64,000 bases of DNA from Pedobacter jeongneungensis (GCF_000633455.1 NZ_AYMG01000027.1:34408-98407), one strand, 5' to 3'; positions 1 through 8,404 are shown, counted from the stretch's first letter. Translations and numbers: made by a program. Notes: a model not told the origin generated them from the sequence alone.

Positions 1-209
1 CGAACTATTTCCATTTTGGAAATAGTTGTTTTATCCAACTCTTTATCTTGATATATATTCTTGATGTGTTTATTAATCGCAGGAACCTGAGTGCCAAAAA
101 TATCAGCAATCTGTTTCTGGGTTAACCAAAGAGTTTCATTCTTAATTGCTACCTCTATAACAGGCAATCCCTCTTCATTTTTATAAATTATAATTTCATC
201 CTTAGTCAT
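1..209 (-). CDS. RhuM-like protein, N-terminal part (cut by window edge)
   Basis: Reading leftward from an ATG at 207-209, the frame stays open to the window edge and gives about 69 residues. The order of an acidic N-terminus, a short beta-like stretch, then LWLTQKQIADIF followed by a helix and INKHIKNIYQD resembles the N-terminal region of virulence RhuM family proteins, found beside Fic or restriction genes in many bacteria. LTQKQIADIFG has the look of a helix-turn-helix. The gene is divergent from the desaturase at 249 with only 39 bases between starts. The biochemical role of the family is not settled. The C-terminal part lies outside the window, so intactness cannot be judged. Confidence 0.7.
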   Translation of the reverse strand, partial: MTKDEIIIYKNEEGLPVIEVAIKNETLWLTQKQIADIFGTQVPAINKHIKNIYQDKELDKTTISKMEIV

Positions 210-248
210 TGCCTTAAGTTAGTAAAATATTTATTCTATTTTCGTATT

Positions 249-1736
249 ATGCCTAAACCAAAAGCCATAATTATCGGTACAGGAATTGCAGGAATTGCGT
301 CTGCCATTCGACTCTCTATAAAGGGTTATGAAGTTGATGTTTTTGAAGCCAGCTCTAAAGCCGGAGGCAAGCTGGGTGAAATAAAAATGAATAGTTTCAG
401 GTTTGATGCCGGCCCAAGTCTATTTACCATGCCCCAATATGTGGATGAACTTTTTAAACTGGCGGGTAAAAATCCTGAAGACTATTTTAAATATATTAAA
501 CTAAAAGAAATTTGCCGTTACTTCTATGAAGATGGTTTGAGGCTAAATGCCAGTTCCGATCTTGATAAATTTGCTAGGGAAATAGAAGAAAAAACAAATT
601 CTACCGCAGCAGAAGTTCAGCGATATTTAAAAAAAAGCGATACAATCTACGAGATTACTCATCGTGTGTTTTTAGAAAGGAGTTTACACAAACTTAAAAG
701 TTACCTGCATTGGGATACCTTAAAATCAATATTCCGTTTTGGCCAGATTGATGCCTTTAGAACGCAGGCGAAGGCGAATAAATCATTCTTTAGAGACGAG
801 AGGATGACACAGCTTTTCAACCGCTATGCAACATATAATGGTTCAAACCCATATCAGGCACCGGCTACACTAAATGTAATCCCACATTTTGAATATCATT
901 TTGGCGCTTTTATCCCACAAGATGGAATGTACGGTATTGTTAAGGCTTTAGTTAAACTGGCTGAAGAACTGGGCATCAGGTTTCATTATAACCAGAAAGT
1001 GGAAGAAATTTTATACACCAATGAAAGCAAACCTAAAATAAATGGGGTAAAAGTTAACGATAAAACCTACAAAGCAGATGTTGTGATCTCTAACCTCGAC
1101 ATCTGGTTTACTTATAAAAATCTGCTTAAAGCCATACCCGAACCTAAAAAACTATTAAATCAGGAGCGCAGCAGTTCGGCGTTAATTTTTTACTGGGGTA
1201 TGGATGGGAATTACAGTGATTTAGGTTTACACAATATTTTCTTTACTGAAGATTATCAAAAGGAATTTAATGCCATCTGGAAAGATAAAACCATTTACGA
1301 CGATCCTACTGTTTACATCAATATCAGTGCTAAACACATTAGAGGTGATGCTCCACCTGATGGTGAAAACTGGTTTGTGATGATCAATGTACCTTCCAAT
1401 AACGGGCAAAACTGGGATCAATTGATTAAGGAAGCGAAAGCAAATATTATTAAAAAGGTTAGTCGAATTCTAAACCGGAACATCGAAAAAGATATCATTT
1501 GCGAACAGATCTTAGATCCAAGAACCATAGAAAGCAAAACAGGATCGTATCAGGGTTCTTTATATGGAAACAGCTCAAACAACCAGTTTTCTGCCTTTTT
1601 ACGACACTCTAATTTCAGCTCAAAAGTTAAAAACCTATACTTCTGCGGTGGAAGTGTACATCCGGGTGGTGGAATTCCCCTTGCGTTATTGTCCGCTAAG
1701 ATAATTGATGATGATATTAGTTCAGTTGGTCAATAG
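249..1736 (+). CDS. CrtI/CrtD-type FAD-dependent carotenoid desaturase
   Basis: Flavin amine-oxidase-type carotenoid desaturase of 495 residues, the usual family length. The N-terminus carries the dinucleotide fold G10-T-G-I-A-G15, with E33 placed to hold the FAD ribose. The C-terminus has the family signature FCGGSVHPGGGIPLAL near residue 465. Such enzymes introduce double bonds into phytoene or hydroxylated carotenoids; in Bacteroidota the CrtI and CrtD paralogues look alike, so the substrate cannot be fixed from sequence alone. No crtB, crtY or crtZ lies nearby, so the gene stands outside a carotenoid cluster. The ATG at 249 starts directly before the dinucleotide motif. The family is certain, the substrate is not. 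Confidence 0.85.
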   Translation: MPKPKAIIIGTGIAGIASAIRLSIKGYEVDVFEASSKAGGKLGEIKMNSFRFDAGPSLFTMPQYVDELFKLAGKNPEDYFKYIKLKEICRYFYEDGLRLNASSDLDKFAREIEEKTNSTAAEVQRYLKKSDTIYEITHRVFLERSLHKLKSYLHWDTLKSIFRFGQIDAFRTQAKANKSFFRDERMTQLFNRYATYNGSNPYQAPATLNVIPHFEYHFGAFIPQDGMYGIVKALVKLAEELGIRFHYNQKVEEILYTNESKPKINGVKVNDKTYKADVVISNLDIWFTYKNLLKAIPEPKKLLNQERSSSALIFYWGMDGNYSDLGLHNIFFTEDYQKEFNAIWKDKTIYDDPTVYINISAKHIRGDAPPDGENWFVMINVPSNNGQNWDQLIKEAKANIIKKVSRILNRNIEKDIICEQILDPRTIESKTGSYQGSLYGNSSNNQFSAFLRHSNFSSKVKNLYFCGGSVHPGGGIPLALLSAKIIDDDISSVGQ

Positions 1737-1796
1737 TTTAGTGGTTCATTATTGATAGCTCATGACCTATGGCAGCATTGCTTTAAGCGATTAATC

Positions 1797-1845
1797 GACT
1801 AAAGACTGAAGACTCGGGACTAAGGACTATAGACTAACGACTTCC
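1797..1845. repeat. Period-7 array GACTNNN, seven copies
   Basis: GACT recurs at 1797, 1804, 1811, 1818, 1825, 1832 and 1839, exactly seven bases apart, with three variable bases between. The array overlaps the 3' end of aroK and supplies its last two codons and TAG stop. Related arrays lie at the ends of ansA and uvrA and on both sides of the lipoprotein gene at 26214-26777. Confidence 0.9.
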
Positions 1846-2337
1846 CTCAATCGCTTCTTCCAGCTTTTCTCCATCCAGATCAAATGCATCCACAATTATT
1901 TTCGCTTTTGTATAAAAAGGGTCACGTTCCTGAAGTTTTTCTTTAATGAATACCAGGAGTTGTTCATCATTTAAATCTTTAATCAACGGGCGCTTTTGAC
2001 GGTTATGTAAACGTGAAACCAAGGCAGCAGGTTCCATTTGCAGGTATACTGTTTCGCCATGCGCATTCATCCATTCCATATTATCGAAAAAACATGGCAA
2101 TCCACCTCCGGTAGCCACCACACAAGTTTCAGGGTAATCGAAGGTTTTAAGCATTTCGCTTTCATAATCCCTAAACCCACTTTCTCCAAATTCGGCAAAA
2201 TATTCGGCTATGGTTTTACCTGTTTTCGAAACAATTTCGGCATCAAGATCTATCACCGGACACTCTAAACGGTGTGCCAATTGTTTTGCTTTGGTGCTTT
2301 TGCCGCAGCCCATATATCCGATAAGGAAAATTTTCAT
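1834..2337 (-). CDS. aroK: Shikimate kinase
   Basis: Phosphorylates shikimate to shikimate 3-phosphate with ATP in the cytosolic chorismate pathway. The 167-residue protein has the family's usual size. The P-loop is G7-x-x-G-C-G-K13-S-T. D30 and D32 (DLDAEI) fit the magnesium/shikimate site, R56 in GFRD and G77-G78-G79 fit the shikimate pocket, and R116 in KRPLI lies in the lid. The ATG at 2337 directly precedes the first beta strand. The last codons and stop fall inside a period-7 GACTNNN array (1797-1845), so the C-terminal residues S-R are repeat-derived. The DinB-like gene ends 20 bases upstream, suggesting cotranscription. Confidence 0.95.
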   Translation of the reverse strand: MKIFLIGYMGCGKSTKAKQLAHRLECPVIDLDAEIVSKTGKTIAEYFAEFGESGFRDYESEMLKTFDYPETCVVATGGGLPCFFDNMEWMNAHGETVYLQMEPAALVSRLHNRQKRPLIKDLNDEQLLVFIKEKLQERDPFYTKAKIIVDAFDLDGEKLEEAIEGSR

Positions 2338-2357
2338 CTGAAGTTTTTATAGCCGAC

Positions 2358-2804
2358 CTATAACAAATGGTCGCGTTTTAACATAATATAATCGGTTACA
2401 GGCGGCGTAAAACCTGCCTTTTTCAATAAAGTTACAACCTGTCCGCGATGATAAGTAGAATGATTAAATAAATGAAATAAAATTTCATCTATCCGGTTTT
2501 CATATTGATCACCCCTCGAATTGGTATAAATAATTCTTTTATCCAATGGATTGTTATTCATTGTCTCCCTGATCAGTTTGAAATTATCTGCAGAAAGGCG
2601 TTCAAAATTTTCCTTTGAGTGAATGTCCCAAACACCATAAAGCGGTTTTTTACCTGAAATACGTTGTGCCCAAATATGCTGTGCATTAAGCACATGACTA
2701 AATAACCGTTCAGCATCGGATAATTCAACCGTTGCCAGTTTAAATATTTCGATAATCCGGCCATCGGCAAGCTCGGTATAATTGATGATTTCCTCTTCCT
2801 GCAT
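2358..2804 (-). CDS. DinB family protein
   Basis: A 148-residue DinB/YfiT-like four-helix protein. Members carry a metal site made by three histidines; here H37 and H43 in LFSHVLNAQHIW, and the pair in NHSTYHRGQV near residue 120, fit that pattern. Many members act as metal-dependent thiol-S-transferases, including bacillithiol-linked ones, but most are uncharacterised. It lies between aroK and the permease gene with gaps of 20 and 4 bases, so an operon is likely. The bacillithiol link is inference, supported only by YpdA and bacilliredoxin genes elsewhere in the window. Confidence 0.8.
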   Translation of the reverse strand: MQEEEIINYTELADGRIIEIFKLATVELSDAERLFSHVLNAQHIWAQRISGKKPLYGVWDIHSKENFERLSADNFKLIRETMNNNPLDKRIIYTNSRGDQYENRIDEILFHLFNHSTYHRGQVVTLLKKAGFTPPVTDYIMLKRDHLL

Positions 2805-2808
2805 CGCT

Positions 2809-3864
2809 TTAACTTAATTTAACCCTTGGATCCACATAAGCATATAAAATATCAACCAGAATATTGATCACCACAAATACGAAAGCGATAAAAAGAATAG
2901 AGCCCATCACCACCGGAAAATCAGACATTTCTAAGGCAGTTACCGTTGTTCTTCCTAAGCCATTATAACCAAAAATATATTCTACAAAAAAGGAACCTGC
3001 CAATAGAGAGGCGAACCATCCAGAAATGGCTGTAATAACCGGGTTCATCGCATTTTTCAAAGCATGTTTGTAGATAATGGCATTTCTGCTTAAACCTTTA
3101 GCGCGTGCGGTCCTGATGTAATCCTGTGCCAATACATCCAACATGGCGCTTCTGGTAAGCTGTACAATAATGGCCAAAGGCCTTAAACCCAGGGTAATCA
3201 TCGGCAACCATAAATTTCTCAGGGTTAATACTTCACCACTAAATGGATCGTAAGAATATAAGCTACCACTCATTTTTAAACCTGTGTAATTGCTTAGCAC
3301 AAATCCGAAAAGCCAGGCAATAATAATCCCAGCAAAAAAAGAAGGTGCAGATATTCCCAAAATAGCAAACGCATTAGCCGATTTATCAATCCACGAATCT
3401 TTATAAACCGCCGATAGAACGCCTAGAAATACACCTATCATAGTGGCAAAAATCATTGCGGTTAAAGCGAGGATAAAAGTGTTCGGTACCGTTTCGGAAA
3501 GGATGGCTGTTACATCGCGTTTGGTTTGGTAAGAACTACGTAGGTATGGCCATTTTAGTGCCAGTACTTTTTTATCAAAAGTAATCAGTTTAGCATAATG
3601 GTACTTCTGCTGACTGGCACTATCATTATCCAGGACACTGATTGGGGATAAATCGTTGATATACAAAACAAACTGGACTGGTTTGGAGCGATCTAAACCA
3701 AATTCTTTACGAACGGCCTCAAGTGATTGTACATCTGCACGCTGTCCCATCGTCATCCGGGCAGGGTCGCCGGGTAAAATATTGAACAGCACAAAAACAA
3801 CCAATATCACACCACCCATTACCAGTAGTCCATACATCAGTTTTTTCAGTGCGTATCCGATCAT
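2809..3864 (-). CDS. ABC transporter permease, DppB/OppB type
   Basis: Inner membrane permease of 351 residues. The N-terminal segment with FNILPGDPARM and the EAA-type loop DYIRTARAKGLSRNAIIYKH (about residues 242-261) match the first permease of dipeptide/oligopeptide/nickel importers. About six membrane segments are visible, with a longer periplasmic loop than usual around residues 70-130. No second permease, ATPase or substrate-binding protein lies nearby, so its partners are encoded elsewhere or it has diverged. The stop of the upstream DoxX-like gene lies one base before this ATG, indicating translational coupling. Substrate unknown. Confidence 0.85.
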   Translation of the reverse strand: MIGYALKKLMYGLLVMGGVILVVFVLFNILPGDPARMTMGQRADVQSLEAVRKEFGLDRSKPVQFVLYINDLSPISVLDNDSASQQKYHYAKLITFDKKVLALKWPYLRSSYQTKRDVTAILSETVPNTFILALTAMIFATMIGVFLGVLSAVYKDSWIDKSANAFAILGISAPSFFAGIIIAWLFGFVLSNYTGLKMSGSLYSYDPFSGEVLTLRNLWLPMITLGLRPLAIIVQLTRSAMLDVLAQDYIRTARAKGLSRNAIIYKHALKNAMNPVITAISGWFASLLAGSFFVEYIFGYNGLGRTTVTALEMSDFPVVMGSILFIAFVFVVINILVDILYAYVDPRVKLS

Positions 3865-3865
3865 G

Positions 3866-5017
3866 TTATTTATCGAAATATTTTCTGCTCAACTGATCGA
3901 AAGTAGGAACATTATGGAAATGCCATTTATTGATCACTACTCCATTTTTCATTAGTAAAACACCCGGATTTGCCCTTACCATGCTCTTTAAGGGCACCGC
4001 ATCGGCATAAAACACTTCTGAAAACAGGTTGTTCTTTTTGATAAAAACCTGTGCATCCTGTGCAGAGTTAGAAGTAAGTAATACCGTACGGATATTAAAT
4101 TGCTGCGTAGCATTTATAGCCAGCGCATTTAATTTACCAATGGCTGCCTCATTTGCACTATGAAGATCGTAAGCCACAAAAATTAAATTATAGTATGGAT
4201 TTTCGATCAGTTCTTTGGTATAATCAGTACCAGAAGCGTCGGTAATATTTAAATCTTTTATTTTAGGTTCAAATCCTTTTTTTACGAGGTTTTTGGTAGG
4301 CTCACCTATAATTTCCCAATTGTTATCCTTCCAGATTTCCGTTTTAAGGTAATCTTTATCACTCATATCCTTCTCTTCTTTGGTTTTCTTGTTCTTCAGG
4401 TGGTACATGATCTCAAATTCATCAGGCTTTTCTCCCGGAGGGATCACCATTAATGAAGGAATATGTGCACCAACTTTGTAAGGTAAGAAATCTAGAATTG
4501 GCAGCACATTATAAGTGTAAAGACCGAAACCCAGAGATACAGCGGTTGCAGCAATGGCAATATTCCTTTGCGTGGCTTCTTTTTTAAACAAAGGTTGAAT
4601 CAGGTCTTTCTTTAAGAAAATCACAATAATAAGCACCAAAAGAATCAGGTCTTTACTGAACGACTGCCAGGGGGTAAGCGGAATGGCATCGCCAAAACAG
4701 CCACAACTAGTAACCACTTTAAATGCGGCAGAAATAAATGTTAGCAGGGTAAAAAAGATGATCAGCAATAATAAACCCCAGGCAACTTTTTTGCTCCAGA
4801 AACCCAGTAACAATAATGCACCCAATACAATTTCTAAAGTACAAAGCAAAATAGCAATACCAGTAGCCATTCCACTGAGAAAGTTCATGTGAAAAACCTC
4901 AAAATATTCCTGCAGTTTATAGCCAAAACCAAGCGGGTCGTTTGCTTTGATTAATCCTGAAAAGATGAATAAGGCACCAACAAAAACTCTGGAGCATCTT
5001 AAAAGTACATTTTGCAT
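3866..5017 (-). CDS. DoxX/MauE-like membrane protein with thioredoxin-like C-terminus (BT_3928 type)
   Basis: The 383-residue protein begins with a DoxX/MauE-like four-helix membrane domain (residues 1-150), including IFSGLIKANDPLGFGYKL and a C-G-C pair near residue 108 in TSCGCFGDAIPL. After a further membrane segment near 150-170, a soluble region of about 210 residues has a thioredoxin-like layout without an evident CXXC pair. This architecture matches Bacteroidota proteins named after BT_3928. A role in redox or oxidative-stress handling at the membrane is plausible from DoxX/MauE relatives but unproven. It is followed one base later by the permease gene. Confidence 0.8.
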   Translation of the reverse strand: MQNVLLRCSRVFVGALFIFSGLIKANDPLGFGYKLQEYFEVFHMNFLSGMATGIAILLCTLEIVLGALLLLGFWSKKVAWGLLLLIIFFTLLTFISAAFKVVTSCGCFGDAIPLTPWQSFSKDLILLVLIIVIFLKKDLIQPLFKKEATQRNIAIAATAVSLGFGLYTYNVLPILDFLPYKVGAHIPSLMVIPPGEKPDEFEIMYHLKNKKTKEEKDMSDKDYLKTEIWKDNNWEIIGEPTKNLVKKGFEPKIKDLNITDASGTDYTKELIENPYYNLIFVAYDLHSANEAAIGKLNALAINATQQFNIRTVLLTSNSAQDAQVFIKKNNLFSEVFYADAVPLKSMVRANPGVLLMKNGVVINKWHFHNVPTFDQLSRKYFDK

Positions 5018-5059
5018 CGGTATAATTGTTTTTCTAATGGTGATGGGGGCAATTTTATT

Positions 5060-5611
5060 TTATTTAACGCCTAACTTAATCAAAGCAAAAACCGAATAGT
5101 TCAGCATGTCCTGATAATTCGCTTCTACACCTTCAGAAGCCAGCGTCTGTCCTTCATTATCTTCAATCTGTTTAACCCTAAAAATTTTCATCAAAATCAG
5201 ATCGGTTAAAGAGCTAACGCGCATATCGCGCCAGGCCTCGCCATAATCGTGGTTTTTAGCAAACATTAAATCTTTGGTTTCGGTCACTTTTCCTTCAAAG
5301 AGTTTTTCAACCTCAGCGTAAGGCATTTCATTGGGGTCGCTGTCTGACAGTTCGAGTTGCATCATGGCAATTACACAGTAGTTAACAATGCCAATGTATT
5401 CGGATACTACGCCCTCTCCCACCTTGCTTACTTTTTTTTCTTCCAGGGTACGAATGCGTTGTGCCTTGATAAAAATCTGATCGGTGATCGAACTCGGTCT
5501 TAAAATCCGCCATGCAGTGCCGTAATCTTTAGTTTTTTTTAAAAATAATGATCTGCAAACCGCAATCACTTCATCAAATTCTGTAGAGGTATTTGTTTGT
5601 GCCAAAGCCAA
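5060..5611 (-). CDS. DUF1599 domain protein (two internal repeats)
   Basis: A 183-residue protein made of two similar halves: CRSLFLKKTKDYGTAWRI in the first and DLMFAKNHDYGEAWRDMR in the second, each followed by a helix ending near RxxQIE or RIRTLEE. This is the DUF1599 (nucleotide modification associated domain 1) layout; its function is not established. The start is a TTG at 5611, since the in-frame codons just upstream lead into a stop and no ATG is available. It is transcribed divergently from folP, a pairing common in Bacteroidota. Confidence 0.85.
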   Translation of the reverse strand: MALAQTNTSTEFDEVIAVCRSLFLKKTKDYGTAWRILRPSSITDQIFIKAQRIRTLEEKKVSKVGEGVVSEYIGIVNYCVIAMMQLELSDSDPNEMPYAEVEKLFEGKVTETKDLMFAKNHDYGEAWRDMRVSSLTDLILMKIFRVKQIEDNEGQTLASEGVEANYQDMLNYSVFALIKLGVK

Positions 5612-5704
5612 TAATTATTTAGTTTTTAGTGTATTTTTGTCGTGAAAAAACAAAAGCTAAAGATACATTTTTAAAGCGAAACCCAAATCCCGAAAGGGTT
5701 TATT

Positions 5705-6559
5705 ATGGCAGAAAAAAACTTTTTTGAGCCCAAACAAAGCTTAAACATAAAAGGCAGACTTATCGATTTAAGCAGGCCAAAAGTGATGGGGATTTTGAAC
5801 ATTACCCCCGATTCTTTTTATAGCAACAGCCGTACAAAAACAATAGATGAAGCCTTAACCAAAGCTGCCCAATTTTTAAACGAGGGCGCTACTTTTATCG
5901 ATATTGGTGGGTATTCATCAAGGCCAGGCGCTAAAGATATTTCGACAAATGAAGAAATAGATCGTTTGGTTCCCATGGTTGAAGTTTTAACAAAGGAATT
6001 TCCGGAAGCAGTAATTTCCATCGATACCTTTAGGGCGAAAGTAGCCGAAGAAACCATTTTAGCAGGCGCACACATCATTAACGATATTGCCAGTGGCGAT
6101 ATGGACGAGAAGATGTTCGAAACCGTAGCCCAACTACAGGTACCTTATATGATCATGCACATGCAGGGTACCCCACAAAACATGCAACAAAATCCGGTTT
6201 ATAATAATGTGCTTTTAGAGGTTATTGATTACCTGGCGAAAAAAGTTGCTGCACTTAAAGCATTACATATTCACGACATCATTATCGACCCAGGTTTTGG
6301 TTTCGGAAAAACAACTGAACATAATTACGAATTGCTCAACCAGATGGAGGCCTTTAAAATATTCAAGCTGCCTGTTTTGGTGGGTTTCTCGCGTAAGGGA
6401 ATGATTTATAAAACACTCGGCACTACAGCAGCAGAAGCGCTAAACGGAACAACCATACTTAATACTATTGCGCTGCAAAAAGGCGCTGGTATTTTAAGGG
6501 TGCATGATGTGAAGGAAGCTGTGGAATGTGTGAGGTTGGTGGAAAGATTGAAAGGTTAA
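5705..6559 (+). CDS. folP: Dihydropteroate synthase
   Basis: Condenses p-aminobenzoate with 6-hydroxymethyl-dihydropterin diphosphate in folate synthesis. All family motifs appear in order over 284 residues: N32-ITPDSF (diphosphate loop), DIGGYSSRPGA, SIDTFRA, IINDIASG, MHMQGTPQNMQ, IIDPGFGFGKT and VGFSRKGM (sulfonamide/pABA pocket). The ATG at 5705 follows a 93-base divergent intergenic region. The downstream cdaA gene is a usual neighbour in Bacteroidota, here separated by a four-helix-bundle gene and by repeats. Confidence 0.97.
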   Translation: MAEKNFFEPKQSLNIKGRLIDLSRPKVMGILNITPDSFYSNSRTKTIDEALTKAAQFLNEGATFIDIGGYSSRPGAKDISTNEEIDRLVPMVEVLTKEFPEAVISIDTFRAKVAEETILAGAHIINDIASGDMDEKMFETVAQLQVPYMIMHMQGTPQNMQQNPVYNNVLLEVIDYLAKKVAALKALHIHDIIIDPGFGFGKTTEHNYELLNQMEAFKIFKLPVLVGFSRKGMIYKTLGTTAAEALNGTTILNTIALQKGAGILRVHDVKEAVECVRLVERLKG

Positions 6560-6724
6560 CTGGTTAATTGTTTAAATCGGTTAACTGACAAGATATGGTC
6601 AATAGGTTAATTGAACATTCATAATCTATGAAATTAATTGGTCATTTACAATTAATGGCTTAAATTCATCTCAAATATTCCTATTCTCGGCTTACATCTA
6701 ATGATTAAAACCTAAAATTTAATT

Positions 6725-7090
6725 ATGATGCATGTATATTCCTTTGAAAAATTAGAAACCTGGCAAAAAGCCAGAATGTTTAGAAAAGACATTTACAACT
6801 TGACGAGAAAATTCCCAAAAGATGAAACATTTGGCTTAACCAGTCAGATTAAAGGATCATCCAGCAGCATTGGGGATTGTTTGGCAGAAGGTTCAGCGAG
6901 AATTACTTCCAAAGACAAAGCACACTTTATATCCATGTCTTATTCAAGCGCGATAGAAACTATTAATCACATTATCGGAGCATACGATTTGGAGTATATC
7001 AATGAAGATGAATATATTTCATTCAGGTTAAAACTAGATGAATTAACAAACAAGCTAAATGCATTACGCAGATCGATATTAAAGAATTAA
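6725..7090 (+). CDS. Four-helix-bundle protein (23S rRNA intervening-sequence type)
   Basis: A 121-residue helical protein with FEKLETWQKARMFRKDIYN near the N-terminus and the family's GLTSQIKGSSSSIGDCLAEG loop at about residues 38-57. These proteins are encoded within intervening sequences of 23S rRNA genes in some bacteria but are very common as free genes in Bacteroidota. They form pentamers; their role is unknown. It interrupts the folP-cdaA neighbourhood and is bordered on both sides by AATTAACC-type repeats, so it may be an inserted gene. The second Met is an equally possible start. Confidence 0.85.
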   Translation: MMHVYSFEKLETWQKARMFRKDIYNLTRKFPKDETFGLTSQIKGSSSSIGDCLAEGSARITSKDKAHFISMSYSSAIETINHIIGAYDLEYINEDEYISFRLKLDELTNKLNALRRSILKN

Positions 7091-7105
7091 TTCTTATGCA
7101 CCCAA

Positions 7106-7180
7106 ACAATTAACCGATTAACCGTTTTAAACAATTAACCCACAACCCCAAACAATTAACCGCTTTAAACAATTAACCTA
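7106..7180. repeat. AATTAACC-type short tandem repeat
   Basis: Degenerate units AATTAACC, GATTAACC, GTTTTAAAC and GCTTTAAAC are repeated between the four-helix-bundle gene and cdaA. The same unit (ggttaact, ggttaatt) appears on the other side of that gene at about 6555-6615. Confidence 0.75.
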
Positions 7181-7219
7181 TCTTGTATACTGAAATCCGT
7201 TTTGCTATCTTGCCACTAA

Positions 7220-8011
7220 ATGAAAGGTTTTGATTTTGACTTCCTTAAAGTATCGCCAACTGATATCGTTGATATCATTCTGGTGGCCTTATTAATTTAC
7301 TACGTTTATACCTTAATCCGCAATACACTAGCCGTTAATTTGCTTGTGGGCATGTTTATTATTACAGTTTTTTACTGGATAGTAAAGGCCTTACACATGG
7401 AATTATTGACCGCAATCATAGACAAGTTTATGAGCGTGGGGATTATTGCCTTGATTGTAATTTTCCACCCGGAGATCAGGCGTTTTCTTTTACTGATCGG
7501 GAAGAACGCTTTTTTACAGAAAAACAAAGCCTGGTGGGGTTATTTATTTGGCAGAAAAGAGATTGAAAGGAACAATTTAACGAGGATAAAACCCATTATC
7601 GATGCCTGCAAAACCATGAAAAAAACCCGTACTGGTGCATTAATGGTATTCGTTAAATTTTATGATGAACAGTTTTTTGCCAATAGCTGCGAAATTGTAG
7701 ATGCCAAAATATCAAAACGTTTATTAGAAAGTATCTTCCAGAAAAATAGTCCGCTGCATGATGGTGCCGTAGTGATTTCTGAAAACAAGATTAAAAGTGC
7801 CAGTTGTATTTTACCTTTAACGGATAACGACCAGTTGCCATCGCAGTTTGGCTTAAGGCACCGCGCCGGGATTGGTGTTTCTGAAACCACTGATGCGGTT
7901 GCGGTAATCATATCTGAAGAAACCGGAGAAATATCGTATGCCAAGCAAGGCCGTGTAAGGATGAATGTTTCTTTCGGGGAATTAGAGAAATTGCTGAATA
8001 AGGATTTTTAG
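7220..8011 (+). CDS. cdaA: Membrane diadenylate cyclase CdaA
   Basis: Makes the second messenger c-di-AMP from two ATP. Three membrane helices occupy about residues 15-33, 38-58 and 70-84, followed by the DAC domain with the diagnostic D181-G-A and R213-H-R motifs (SPLHDGAVV and GLRHRAGIG). Length 263 residues is normal. There is no CdaR gene beside it, as in other Bacteroidota. The ATG at 7220 begins just before the first helix; a TATCTTG at 7206-7212 preceded 20 bases earlier by TTG could be a promoter, which would leave almost no leader, but this is weak. Confidence 0.95.
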   Translation: MKGFDFDFLKVSPTDIVDIILVALLIYYVYTLIRNTLAVNLLVGMFIITVFYWIVKALHMELLTAIIDKFMSVGIIALIVIFHPEIRRFLLLIGKNAFLQKNKAWWGYLFGRKEIERNNLTRIKPIIDACKTMKKTRTGALMVFVKFYDEQFFANSCEIVDAKISKRLLESIFQKNSPLHDGAVVISENKIKSASCILPLTDNDQLPSQFGLRHRAGIGVSETTDAVAVIISEETGEISYAKQGRVRMNVSFGELEKLLNKDF

Positions 8012-8050
8012 TAAACACAGATTAAAGAAGGAGTCGTCATCCTAAGAATG

Positions 8051-8187
8051 ATCGTCATTCCCGCGTAGGCGGGAATCTTAAAGCTTATTGCATTACGATT
8101 ATTCATAAGCTTCCCTTGTTTCAAAGGTATTCATGAGCACTCCGTGGTTCCCAATCGAGTTGGGAATGACGATCTCACGCAGCCTAT
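8051..8187. repeat. dRS3-like interspersed repeat, copy 1
   Basis: Begins CGTCATTCCCGCG and ends GGGAATGACGA plus CACGCAGCCTAT. It contains ATTCCC-N8-GGGAAT, the pattern of Neisseria dRS3 elements. Copies 2 and 3 lie at 43580-43719 and 49452-49552. This copy lacks the CCCGATAGCTATCGGG palindrome present in the other two. Confidence 0.85.
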
Positions 8188-8318
8188 CATTTTGCCAAAA
8201 AAACCTGTCATTTATATCGATTTTTATGAAATATATTATCCCTCAGGATGGCATAACGATGAATACTCCGTGTTTCCGTGGCAAGATAAACCAGTTAGTT
8301 TAGCAACTCCACAAATGC

Positions 8319-8347
8319 AAAAAGGCGAATGTTTCCATTCACCTTTT
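8319..8347 (-). terminator. Hairpin terminator after the bacilliredoxin gene
   Basis: Inverted arms AAAAGGCGAATG and CATTCACCTTTT around a short loop, with one mismatch. Read leftward it ends in a T-run. It may also stop rightward transcription from cdaA. Confidence 0.65.
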
Positions 8348-8404
8348 CAATATAATTTTAAGAATTACTTATTGATGTAATCCCTCAATCTGTACAATCA
8401 ATCT

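Larger units (their letters stand above)
8012..8404. other. Gene-free stretch with a dRS3-like repeat and a terminator
   Basis: Between convergent cdaA and the bacilliredoxin gene. It holds the repeat at 8051-8187 and the hairpin at 8319-8347. A short rightward frame at 8144-8380 begins inside the repeat and has no recognisable protein features, so it is not called as a gene. Confidence 0.7.

Noticed and set aside
1797..1845. Heptad array considered as a CRISPR array or origin iterons
   Set aside because: Units of seven bases with no spacers of CRISPR length and no cas genes; no replication gene or DnaA boxes nearby.
8144..8380. A 78-codon rightward frame after cdaA
   Set aside because: It starts inside the dRS3-like repeat, runs through the terminator hairpin and has no protein-like features or start signals.
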